Source: CAYLZW01 sp964388085
GTDB taxonomy: Bacteria; Myxococcota; UBA727; CAYLZW01
DNA length: 13,124 bases
Assembly: GCA_964388085.1 (NCBI GenBank)
Contig: CAYLZW010000156.1
Location: 1-13,124, forward strand
Direction: 5' to 3'
Shown: in pieces, positions 5,688-12,236 of the stretch
Position numbering within the stretch: position 1 is the first letter of the stretch
Layout: each line of letters opens with the position of its first letter
Translations under genes and position numbers: made by a program
Notes under the pieces: generated by a model
Told to the model about the DNA's origin: nothing
Databases searched by the model: none
The model's input: only the letters and a program-made list of their open reading frames with translations

Positions 5688-6688
5688 GAGCTGGCTCCTC
5701 GCTCGTCCGGGCAGGGCTTGGCGCGCGCGCGCAGCGACGTGAAGAACGCCTCGATGTCGCGGCGCGCGTCGTCGCCGCCGTCAAAGCCGCGCCAGGCTCG
5801 GCGGATGCGTCCGACGAGCTGGTAGCAGTCGTCGATGGGCGCGAGGAAGCACTCGAGCACCACCTGAGCGCGGCGGCCGTAGACGAGGAGCGCCTCGGTG
5901 TCGGGCGCGAGCGCGCGCACGAGCGCGCAGGTCTCGCCGAGCTGCTCGACGTCCGCGCTCCGGAGCGCGGACTCGGTCGGCCCCGCGGGGCTTGGATAGA
6001 CGGCCGTCCACTGCTCGTGCCGCGAGCTCTTGAACAAGAAGGCGAGCTGCACCGGCACGCCGAGCGCGGCCAGCCGTGACGACGTCAACGCGAGGCTCGG
6101 CTGCACGAGGACGCGGCGCGGCACGGTCCGATAGCGCCCGTCCTGTTGGCGCTCGAACAGCAGCGAGCAGGGCTTGCACGCGCACAACAAGGCGCGCTCC
6201 TCGAGGTCGACGACATGCGCGTGCGCCGCGCCGACCGGGGCCGCGCACAGCTCGCAGCGGGTCTCGTCGTCGTGCGCCGGCGCGGTCGCCAGCAGCGGGC
6301 GCGCCTTGCGCCGTAGCTGTACGAGCGCTTGCGGCTCCCGCGTGCTCTCGTCGCCCGCGGTCCTCGCGGGCGGTAGCACGCCGCCGACGGCGCCCTGCTC
6401 CTCGTGCAGCCCGTGCAGCAGCAACAGGCTGGCCACCAGCTCGTCGTCGTACAGGCGTCGCTCCGCCCGCTCGTCGAGCAGCCCCGCCGCGCGCAAGCGC
6501 TCGAGCGCGCGCCAGAGGCCGGCGCCGTAGAGCGCGGTCAGGCGCTGCACCAGCTCCTCGACCTGCTGCCAGGTGCTGCTCGGCCCCTGCCGCTCGAGCG
6601 CGTCGAGCAGCTCGCCGATGCGATCGCTGTGGCCGATCAGCGCGGCCGCTTCGTCGTCGCTGCTCGGGGCAGGCTCTGCGTCCGCCAT
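5684..6688 (-). CDS. DUF5947-type zinc-finger protein with fused helical N-terminus, hydrogenase accessory
   Basis: The 334-aa protein has two parts. Residues 20-96 are helical and include VEELVQRLTALYGAGLWRAL and DDELVASLLLLHGLH. That pattern recalls the leading part of the NifU-like proteins in hydrogenase loci, but the NifU cysteine core is absent. Residues 120-330 match what I recall of DUF5947: CELC (145-148), H156 and H158, then CACKPC (169-174) as a likely metal-binding finger, followed by RYRTVPRR and an LLVYGRRAQ strand. The start at 6688 is chosen because the family-like region begins shortly after it and it follows hypB by eight bases; the Shine-Dalgarno (GAGGGG) is weak. It shares an ATGA overlap with the next gene. 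A scaffold or iron/zinc-handling role in maturation is an inference. Confidence 0.8.
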   Translation of the reverse strand: MADAEPAPSSDDEAAALIGHSDRIGELLDALERQGPSSTWQQVEELVQRLTALYGAGLWRALERLRAAGLLDERAERRLYDDELVASLLLLHGLHEEQGAVGGVLPPARTAGDESTREPQALVQLRRKARPLLATAPAHDDETRCELCAAPVGAAHAHVVDLEERALLCACKPCSLLFERQQDGRYRTVPRRVLVQPSLALTSSRLAALGVPVQLAFLFKSSRHEQWTAVYPSPAGPTESALRSADVEQLGETCALVRALAPDTEALLVYGRRAQVVLECFLAPIDDCYQLVGRIRRAWRGFDGGDDARRDIEAFFTSLRARAKPCPDERGASS

Positions 6689-6696
6689 CCCGCCCC

Positions 6697-7467
6697 TCAC
6701 GCGACGGCCGCGCCGGAGTGCCCTGGGCGCGCGGCCAGCTCGGCGCGCAGCCACGCGCACCACTCCTCGACGCCGTCGCCGCGGGTCGCCGAGGCCGTGA
6801 ACACGCGCAGCGTCGGGTTCACGCGCGCGACGTTGGTCCGCCAGGCGTCCTCCTCGAAGCCCACGTGGGGCGCGAGATCGATCTTGTTCAGCACGAGCAC
6901 GTCCGCGGCGCGGACCATGTGCGGGTACTTGAGCGGCTTGTCTTCGCCTTCGGTGGTCGACATGACCACGACCTTGGCGCGCTCCCCGAGATCGAACAGC
7001 GCCGGACACACGAGGTTGCCGACGTTCTCGATGATGAGCAGCGAGCGCTCCTCGAGATGCAGCACCTCGAGGGCGTCGAGCAGCATGGTCGCGTCGAGGT
7101 GACAGCCGGCGCCGGTGTTGATCTGCAGCACGGGGCAGCCGGTCTTGCGGATGCGCGCGGCGTCGTTGTCCGTCTCTTGGTCTCCTTCGAGGACGGCCAG
7201 CGGCAGCTCGCCCGCGAGCCGCGAGAGCGTGGCCTCGAGCAGCGCCGTCTTGCCGGCGCCCGGCGTGCCCATGACGTTGAGGGCCAGCACGCCGAGGCGG
7301 GAGAAGAGCGCGCGGTTTCGCCGCGCCAGCCGATCGTTCTTCTCGAGCAGATCCACCTCGAGCCGCAGCGTGCGCGGCGCCACCTCTCGCCGCGCGCGAT
7401 CGGGCGCGAGCCGATGATCGGGGTGCTCGTGGCCTCTCGCTCCGTCACAGCCGCAGGTCCTACACAT
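6697..7467 (-). CDS. hypB: Hydrogenase nickel-incorporation GTPase HypB
   Basis: The 256-aa GTPase donates nickel to the large subunit together with HypA. The N-terminal high-affinity nickel motif is MCRTCGC (C2, C5, C7), followed by a modest histidine cluster (GHEHPDH, 12-18) rather than the long His tract of storage-type HypB. The G-domain is complete: P-loop GTPGAGKT (67-74), the EGDQETDNDA block (95-103), metal-site residues C122-H123 in GAGCHLDA, C154 in ENVGNLVCP, and the NKID guanine-specificity motif (194-197). Length is typical. The ATG at 7467 overlaps the hypA stop by one base (TGATG). The open frame continues upstream to 7536, but that part lies within hypA and lacks the motif, so the CxxCGC start is used. 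Confidence 0.96.
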   Translation of the reverse strand: MCRTCGCDGARGHEHPDHRLAPDRARREVAPRTLRLEVDLLEKNDRLARRNRALFSRLGVLALNVMGTPGAGKTALLEATLSRLAGELPLAVLEGDQETDNDAARIRKTGCPVLQINTGAGCHLDATMLLDALEVLHLEERSLLIIENVGNLVCPALFDLGERAKVVVMSTTEGEDKPLKYPHMVRAADVLVLNKIDLAPHVGFEEDAWRTNVARVNPTLRVFTASATRGDGVEEWCAWLRAELAARPGHSGAAVA

Positions 7468-7796
7468 CACAGCACCTCGACCTCTTTCAGCCGCAGCTCG
7501 AGCCCCGCCAGCACCTCGAGGTCGGCGCTGCCGCACGGGCAGAGCGCCGCGTCGACATCCACGGACAGCTCCACGGCGCAGGCACGACAGCGCGCGCGCC
7601 CGGGGATCTCCACGATGTCGATCTCGGCGCCCTCGAGCGGCGTGCCGTTCGTGCAGACGTCGAAGCAGAAGCGCAGCGCCGCGGGCACGACGCAGGTGAG
7701 CGCGCCGACCTCGAGCCGGACGGTCATCACGCGCGCGGCGCCGACCTCTTCGGCGACCGTCGTGACGAGGCTCTCCATGAGCGACAGCTCGTGCAT
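7467..7796 (-). CDS. hypA: Hydrogenase nickel metallochaperone HypA
   Basis: The 109-aa nickel chaperone begins MHELSL, with His2 as the nickel ligand after Met1. The zinc site has CRAC (C70, C73) as its first pair and CPC (C86, C88) as its second, the latter one residue shorter than the textbook C-x-x-C. The C-terminal strand LELRLKEVEVL is typical. This is the first gene of the minus-strand operon, and HypB follows with a one-base overlap. The region before the ATG is pyrimidine-rich (minus-strand CTGTCTCCCTG) with no Shine-Dalgarno, and a TACTGT box ends seven bases upstream. Translation from a leaderless or near-leaderless message is therefore possible. A longer open frame to 7883 is rejected because MHEL must be at the N-terminus for nickel binding. 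Confidence 0.95.
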   Translation of the reverse strand: MHELSLMESLVTTVAEEVGAARVMTVRLEVGALTCVVPAALRFCFDVCTNGTPLEGAEIDIVEIPGRARCRACAVELSVDVDAALCPCGSADLEVLAGLELRLKEVEVL

Positions 7797-7803
7797 CAGG
7801 GAG

Positions 7804-7809
7804 ACAGTA
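7804..7809 (-). promoter_or_regulatory. Candidate -10 box for hypA operon (TANNNT type)
   Basis: The minus strand reads TACTGT, ending seven bases before the hypA ATG (7796). A weak TTGTTC lies 16 bases further upstream. Initiation would fall at or next to the ATG. The match to TATAAT is only 3 of 6. Confidence 0.3.
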
Positions 7810-7870
7810 GGGAGCCGGCGCGCACGAACAAGATGAAGAGATCGCGAGCCGTCGTCGTCACCAGCGGCTC

Positions 7871-7883
7871 TTGCGCAGCGCAA
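7871..7883. promoter_or_regulatory. 13-bp perfect palindrome in hypA/hypF intergenic region, candidate operator
   Basis: TTGCGC-A-GCGCAA is a perfect 6-1-6 inverted repeat near the middle of the 154-bp gap between divergent hypA and hypF. The GCAGCGC half (7875-7881) also recurs inverted at 7894-7900 (GCGCTGC), followed by AA, so a second, weaker site may be present. Its position would allow one dimeric regulator to control both arms. The spacing does not fit FNR/CRP (TTGAT-N4-ATCAA). Confidence 0.45.
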
Positions 7884-7935
7884 CGCGCGCGCGGCGCTGC
7901 AAACTTCTCAGCCTGGAGATCCGCCGCCGCCGGCC

Positions 7936-7941
7936 TACGCT
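7936..7941 (+). promoter_or_regulatory. Candidate -10 box for hypF operon (TANNNT type)
   Basis: TACGCT ends nine bases before the hypF ATG (7951). No convincing -35 is seen 16-18 bases upstream. It mirrors the TACTGT box in front of hypA. Confidence 0.28.
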
Positions 7942-7950
7942 GCTGGACGC

Positions 7951-10266
7951 ATGAGCGATCAAACGGGGGGCCTGGTTCGACGCGCCGTGTGGCTACGTGG
8001 CGTCGTGCAAGGCGTCGGCTTGCGGCCTGCCATCTACCGGCTGGCGACGGCGCACGAGCTGTCCGGCTTCGTACACAACGCCCGTGACGGGGTGCGCCTC
8101 GAGGTGGAGGGCGCGGTCGACGCGGTCAGCGGCTTTCTCGCGCGCTTGGGGCAGGAGGGGGGCGACATGGCTGACATTGAAACTTTTGACGTCGTCGAAC
8201 TGGCGCCGAGCGGAGCCCGGGGGTTCGCGGTGCGCGGCAGCGAGGCGAGCGTCGACGCGCGGCTTTTCACCTGGCCGGGGCTCATCCCGCCGGATCTCGC
8301 CCCCTGCGAGGCCTGTCTGCGGGACCTCGAAGATCCTCTCGACCGGCGCTATCGCTATCCGTTCTTGAGCTGCACCGCGTGTGGGCCTCGCCTCAGCGTC
8401 GTGCGCGCGCTGCCCTACGAGCGGGAACGGACGACGCTCGCCGCGTTCCCGCTGTGCGCCGCGTGCCGCCGGGAATACGAGGATCCGCGAGACAGGCGCT
8501 TTCATGCGCAGGCCATCGCCTGCCCTGCCTGCGGGCCGACGCTGTCGCTCGTCGAGGGCGGCGCGCGCACGCAGCGAGGAGACGACGCGCTCCGCGCGGC
8601 CGCCCGCTTGTTGACGGACGGCGCCATCGTCGCGCTCAAGGGCGCGGCCGGCTTCGCGCTCGCCTGTGACGCCACCAACGAGGGCGCGGTGGCGCTCTTG
8701 CGCCAGCGGAAGCTGCGGCCGCACAAGCCGTTCGCCGTGCTGGCGCGCGACCTGACAGAGGCGGAGCGCGTGGCGCGGCTCAGCGACGTCGATCGAGACA
8801 TTCTGCGCTCTCGCGCTCGCCCCATCCTGCTCGTCCCCGCGCGCCCGGGCGGCCCGCTGGCGCCGAGCGTCGCGCCGCGGCTCACGGACGTGGGCGTGTT
8901 CCTGGCGCCGACGCCGCTGCAGCAGCTCCTGTTGCAGGACGGCCCGGCGCTGCAGGTGCTGACGAGCGGCAACGCCTCCGACGAGCCGCTCGCCAAGGAC
9001 GACGAGGAGGCCCTCGCGCGCCTCGGAGACGTGGCGGACGCCGTGCTGCTGCACGACCGACACATCGTGCGGCGCGCCGACGACTCGGTGCTCCGCGCGA
9101 TGGACGGTGGCGCCGTCGCGCTGCGCCGGGCGCGCGGCGTCGTGCCACGCACGCTTGCGCTGCCCGTGCGCGGGCCGTGCGTTCTCGGGGTCGGCGCCGA
9201 ACACAAGGCCACCCTCTGCCTGGCGCGGGGCGGTGAGGCGCTGCTCTCCGCCCACCTCGGCAACTTGCGCCAACCCGACGTGTACGCGCTCTACCGCCGC
9301 ACGGCCGACGAGCTCTTGCGTGCCTGCGACGAGGAGCCGGTGGCGCTGGCGCACGACCTTCACCCCGATTATCGCTCCACGCGCTTTGCCCTCGAGCGCG
9401 GGCTCCGTGCGATCGGCGTGCAGCACCATCACGCGCACATCGCGAGCTGCCTCGTCGAGCATGGGCGCACCGAGCCCGTGCTCGGCCTCGTCTTCGACGG
9501 CACCGGCTACGGCGACGACGGCTCGCTGTGGGGGGGCGAGGCCTTGATCGCCGATCTCGTCGGCTACCGGCGCGTGGCGCACCTGCGGCCGCTCGAGCTG
9601 CTCGGCGGCGAGCGCGCCATCCGGGAGCCCTGGCGGCTCGCGCTCTCGGCCTTGTGTGACGCGGGGGAGTCGGTGGCGCCCCTGCGCGAGCTCGTCGACG
9701 TGCGCCGGCTGGAGCGCGCGGCGGCGTGGTTGCGCCAAGGCGTCCCGGCGCCGCGCGCGAGCGGAGCGGGCCGCTGGTTCGACGCCGTGGCGGCGCTCTG
9801 TGGGCTCCGGGCGGAGGTGAGCTACGACGGCCAGGCGGCCGCCGAGCTCGAGGCGCTGGCGGGGGAGCAGCCGGCCATGAGCTACCCGCTGAGCCTCGAG
9901 CCCGGGGCGCCTGGCGCGCCCAGCGTCGTCGATCTGCGACCCGCCGTGCGCGAGATCGCGGCCGCGCGCCGGGCCGACGTGGCGGTCTCCGTGATCGCCG
10001 CGCGCTTTCACGAGACGCTCGCGCGGGCGGCCGCCGGGATGGCCCTACACGCGCGCGCCGCGGGCGGGCCCGACGTGGTCGCGCTGACAGGTGGATGCTT
10101 TCAGAACCGTAGACTTTTGCAGCGAACGCGCCGCCTCCTCGAGGAGAGCGGCTTCGAGGTGCTGCGGCATCGCGCGCTGCCCCCGAACGACGGCGGCGTC
10201 GCGCTCGGGCAGGCCGCGGTGGCGGCGGCGCGGCTCACGCGGGAGGGCGAAGCGTCATGTGCTTAG
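7951..10266 (+). CDS. hypF: Carbamoyltransferase HypF
   Basis: The 771-aa HypF activates carbamoyl phosphate with ATP and transfers the carbamoyl group to the HypE C-terminal cysteine, which is the source of the CN ligands. Domains run in the usual order. An acylphosphatase-like domain covers 10-95, with GVVQGVGLRP (catalytic Arg25) and Asn43. Four zinc-finger pairs follow: C119/C122, C141/C144, C169/C172 and C191/C194. A YrdC/Sua5-like domain covers about 212-400 (LKGAAGFALACD, KLRPHKPFAV, LTSGNASDEP). The Kae1-like domain covers 405-765 (QHHHAHIASC 491-500, VFDGTGYGDDGSLWGGE 514-530, LTGGCFQNRRLL). No frameshift or missing core residue is seen. The ATG lacks a Shine-Dalgarno but gives the expected N-terminus. 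The last ten bases overlap hypC. Confidence 0.97.
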   Translation: MSDQTGGLVRRAVWLRGVVQGVGLRPAIYRLATAHELSGFVHNARDGVRLEVEGAVDAVSGFLARLGQEGGDMADIETFDVVELAPSGARGFAVRGSEASVDARLFTWPGLIPPDLAPCEACLRDLEDPLDRRYRYPFLSCTACGPRLSVVRALPYERERTTLAAFPLCAACRREYEDPRDRRFHAQAIACPACGPTLSLVEGGARTQRGDDALRAAARLLTDGAIVALKGAAGFALACDATNEGAVALLRQRKLRPHKPFAVLARDLTEAERVARLSDVDRDILRSRARPILLVPARPGGPLAPSVAPRLTDVGVFLAPTPLQQLLLQDGPALQVLTSGNASDEPLAKDDEEALARLGDVADAVLLHDRHIVRRADDSVLRAMDGGAVALRRARGVVPRTLALPVRGPCVLGVGAEHKATLCLARGGEALLSAHLGNLRQPDVYALYRRTADELLRACDEEPVALAHDLHPDYRSTRFALERGLRAIGVQHHHAHIASCLVEHGRTEPVLGLVFDGTGYGDDGSLWGGEALIADLVGYRRVAHLRPLELLGGERAIREPWRLALSALCDAGESVAPLRELVDVRRLERAAAWLRQGVPAPRASGAGRWFDAVAALCGLRAEVSYDGQAAAELEALAGEQPAMSYPLSLEPGAPGAPSVVDLRPAVREIAAARRADVAVSVIAARFHETLARAAAGMALHARAAGGPDVVALTGGCFQNRRLLQRTRRLLEESGFEVLRHRALPPNDGGVALGQAAVAAARLTREGEASCA

Positions 10267-10553
10267 GCATCCCGGGCGAGGTGAGGGAGCTGTTCGAGCG
10301 CGACGGGCTGCGCTTCGCCAAGGTGCGCTTCGGCGGCGTCGAGCGAGACGTCTGCCTCGAGTACCAGCAGGACGCCGCGCGCGGCGACTACGTCCTCGTC
10401 CACGTCGGCTTCGCCATCGCGAAGCTCGACGCCGCGGAGGCCGCGCGCACGCTGGCCCTGCTGCAAGAGCTCGGCGAGCTGGACGAGCTCGGCGGGCCGC
10501 CGGCGGCGAACGACGCGCCCGCGCGGCCCGACGACGAGGAGCCGGCGGCGTGA
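10257..10553 (+). CDS. hypC: Hydrogenase assembly chaperone HypC
   Basis: The 98-aa chaperone carries the Fe(CN)2CO unit with HypD and binds the immature large subunit. It begins MCLGIPGEV with the essential Cys2. The conserved GDYVLVHVGFAI (43-54) includes His49. The canonical fold ends by about residue 75; the remaining 23 residues are acidic and Ala/Pro-rich (DEEPAA end), longer than most HypC. The start lies inside hypF (10-base overlap), and the stop overlaps the hypD GTG in GTGA. Only one HypC/HybG-type chaperone is present in the window. Confidence 0.96.
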   Translation: MCLGIPGEVRELFERDGLRFAKVRFGGVERDVCLEYQQDAARGDYVLVHVGFAIAKLDAAEAARTLALLQELGELDELGGPPAANDAPARPDDEEPAA

Positions 10554-11653
10554 AGTACCTCGACGAGTACCGGGACCCGCTGGCCAGCAGCAAGCTGCTC
10601 GCCGCCATCCGCGCCGAGGTCACGCGCCCCTGGGTCATCATGGAGGTGTGCGGCGGGCAGACGCACGCCATCGTCCGGCACGGCCTCGATCAGCTCTTGC
10701 CGAGCGGCATCGAGCTCGTGCACGGGCCGGGCTGCCCGGTGTGCGTCACCTCGCTCGAGATGATCGATCGCGCGCACGCCATCGCCTCGTTGCCGGACGT
10801 CGTGTTCACGTCGTTCGGCGACATGCTGCGCGTACCCGGCTCGCGCGGCGACCTGCTCGGCCTGCGCGCGCGCGGCGCCGACGTGCGCGTCGTGTACTCG
10901 CCGCTCGACGCCGTGCGCCTGGCGCGCGAGCAGCCGACCAAGGAGGTGGTCTTCTTCGGCATCGGCTTCGAGACCACCGCGCCCGCCAACGCCATGGCCC
11001 TTCAGCAGGCGAAGCGGCTCGGCGTGGGCAACTTCTCGATGCTGGTCAGCCACGTGCTGACCCCGCCCGTCATCTCGTCGATTTTGCAATCGTCCGACAA
11101 CCGCGTCCAGGCGTTCCTCGGCCCCGGCCACGTGGCCACGGTCATGGGCGTGCGCTCCTACGAGGCGCTCGCCGCCCGCTACGGCACGCCCATCGTCATC
11201 ACCGGCTTCGAGCCGGTGGACCTGCTCGAGGGCATCCTGCGCGCCGTGCGACAGCTCGAGCGCGGCGTCGCGCTCGTCGAGAACGCCTACGCCCGCACGG
11301 TGCTCCAAGACGGCAACGCCAGCGCGAAGCGCGTCCTGGCCGAGGTGTTCGACGTCGTCGACCGCAAGTGGCGCGGTGTCGGCACCATCCCGAAGTCGGG
11401 CTACCGCATCTCGTACGAGTACCAGGAGCACGACGCCGCGCGGCGCTTCTCCGTCGAAGACATCGCCACGCGCGAGTCACCGTCGTGCATCAGCGGTCTC
11501 GTGCTGCGCGGCCTCAAGAAGCCCTCCGAGTGCCCCGCCTTCGGCCGCGCCTGCACGCCGCTCTCCCCGCTCGGCGCCACCATGGTCTCGAGCGAGGGGG
11601 CCTGCGCCGCCTACTACCAGTACCGACGACACCAGCACACGGACGAGGCTTGA
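10550..11653 (+). CDS. hypD: Hydrogenase iron-cofactor scaffold HypD
   Basis: The 367-aa [4Fe-4S] protein works with HypC to build the Fe(CN)2CO group. Conserved cysteines are present: C34 in MEVCGGQTHAI, C62 and C65 in HGPGCPVC, then C313, C328, C335 and C352 in the C-terminal region (SPSCISG, SECPAFGRAC, EGACAAYY), the last group supplying the cluster ligands. FFGIGFETTAP (135-145) and GPGHVATVMG (191-200) are also typical. The GTG at 10550 is chosen because it overlaps the hypC stop (GTGA), follows GAGGAG at 10536-10541 by eight bases, and starts directly with the family's KYLDEYRD. The same frame is open back to 10091 through hypF and hypC, which is incidental. Confidence 0.96.
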   Translation: MKYLDEYRDPLASSKLLAAIRAEVTRPWVIMEVCGGQTHAIVRHGLDQLLPSGIELVHGPGCPVCVTSLEMIDRAHAIASLPDVVFTSFGDMLRVPGSRGDLLGLRARGADVRVVYSPLDAVRLAREQPTKEVVFFGIGFETTAPANAMALQQAKRLGVGNFSMLVSHVLTPPVISSILQSSDNRVQAFLGPGHVATVMGVRSYEALAARYGTPIVITGFEPVDLLEGILRAVRQLERGVALVENAYARTVLQDGNASAKRVLAEVFDVVDRKWRGVGTIPKSGYRISYEYQEHDAARRFSVEDIATRESPSCISGLVLRGLKKPSECPAFGRACTPLSPLGATMVSSEGACAAYYQYRRHQHTDEA

Positions 11654-11654
11654 T

Positions 11655-12236
11655 ATGCGCGACGCCATCTTGCGCAAGGCCGCCGAGAGCGCCGCGCTCA
11701 CCACCCGCTTCGTCGCCGAGATCGCGGGCGAGCTCGAGCGCTGCGTCATCGCGCTGGCGGGGCGCTTCGAGCGAGGCGGCCGCCTGTTCGTCATGGGAAA
11801 CGGCGGCTCCGCCTGCGACGCGCAGCACGTCGCCGTGGAGTTTCAGCACCCCATCGTCGAGAAGCGACGGCCGCTGCCGGCGCTGGTGCTCGGCGCCGAG
11901 CCCTCGCTCTTGACCGCCATCGGCAACGACACCGACTTCGCGCGCGTGTTCAGCGAGCCGCTGGCGCTGCTGTGCCGGGCCGACGACATGCTGCTCGGCC
12001 TCTCCACCTCGGGCGCGTCCGCGAACGTGAACCATGCGCTCCGCCGGGGCCGCGCCCTCGGTCTGTGCACGGTCGGCTTCGCGGGCCGTGACGGCGGCGC
12101 CATGGTGGACCTGTGCGACTTCTGTTTCACCGTGCCCGCCTGGTCGGTCCACCGCGTGCAAGAGGTCCAGACGGTGTTGCTGCACCTCCTGTGGGATCAG
12201 CTGCACGTCGCGCTGGGGGAGGACGACGTCCTGTGA
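11655..12236 (+). CDS. SIS-domain sugar-phosphate isomerase, GmhA-like
   Basis: The 193-aa protein matches D-sedoheptulose-7-phosphate isomerase (GmhA, 192 aa in E. coli) in length and layout. Phosphate-binding loops are GNGGSACDAQH (48-58) and STSGASANV (117-125). E62 and H177 fall, by eye alignment from memory, on the catalytic Glu65 and His180 of GmhA, so the enzyme is probably active. Gln172 stands where GmhA has another His (QEIH). GmhA makes the heptose precursor for LPS, but here the gene is locked into the hyp operon: one base after the hypD stop, with GAGG at 11645-11648, and overlapping hypE by GTGA. From memory, SIS proteins recur next to hypD/hypE in group 1h hydrogenase loci. The true substrate is unknown. 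Confidence 0.88.
   Translation: MRDAILRKAAESAALTTRFVAEIAGELERCVIALAGRFERGGRLFVMGNGGSACDAQHVAVEFQHPIVEKRRPLPALVLGAEPSLLTAIGNDTDFARVFSEPLALLCRADDMLLGLSTSGASANVNHALRRGRALGLCTVGFAGRDGGAMVDLCDFCFTVPAWSVHRVQEVQTVLLHLLWDQLHVALGEDDVL

Noticed and set aside
6076..7836. 586-codon open frame on the plus strand across hypA, hypB and the DUF5947 gene
   Set aside because: It crosses three confidently identified genes on the other strand, and its product is an Arg/Ala/Ser repeat-like shadow.
7993..10011. 672-codon open frame on the minus strand opposite hypF
   Set aside because: Arg/Ala/Gly/His-rich low-complexity translation with no family similarity; antisense open frames of this length are expected opposite very GC-rich genes, and hypF matches its family throughout.
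10091..10549. Longer HypD with a 153-residue N-terminal extension
   Set aside because: The extra part is hypF and hypC read in another frame; the GTG at 10550 has a ribosome binding site, a GTGA overlap and the family's expected N-terminus.
11376..11654. Longer SIS protein starting within hypD
   Set aside because: The extension is an out-of-frame reading of the HypD C-terminus; the ATG at 11655 has a good Shine-Dalgarno and matches GmhA length.
11815..11831. SIS protein as a pseudoenzyme because its QEIH histidine is Gln
   Set aside because: On recounting E. coli GmhA from memory, the catalytic His180 aligns with H177 and Glu65 with E62, both present; the Gln replaces a different His.
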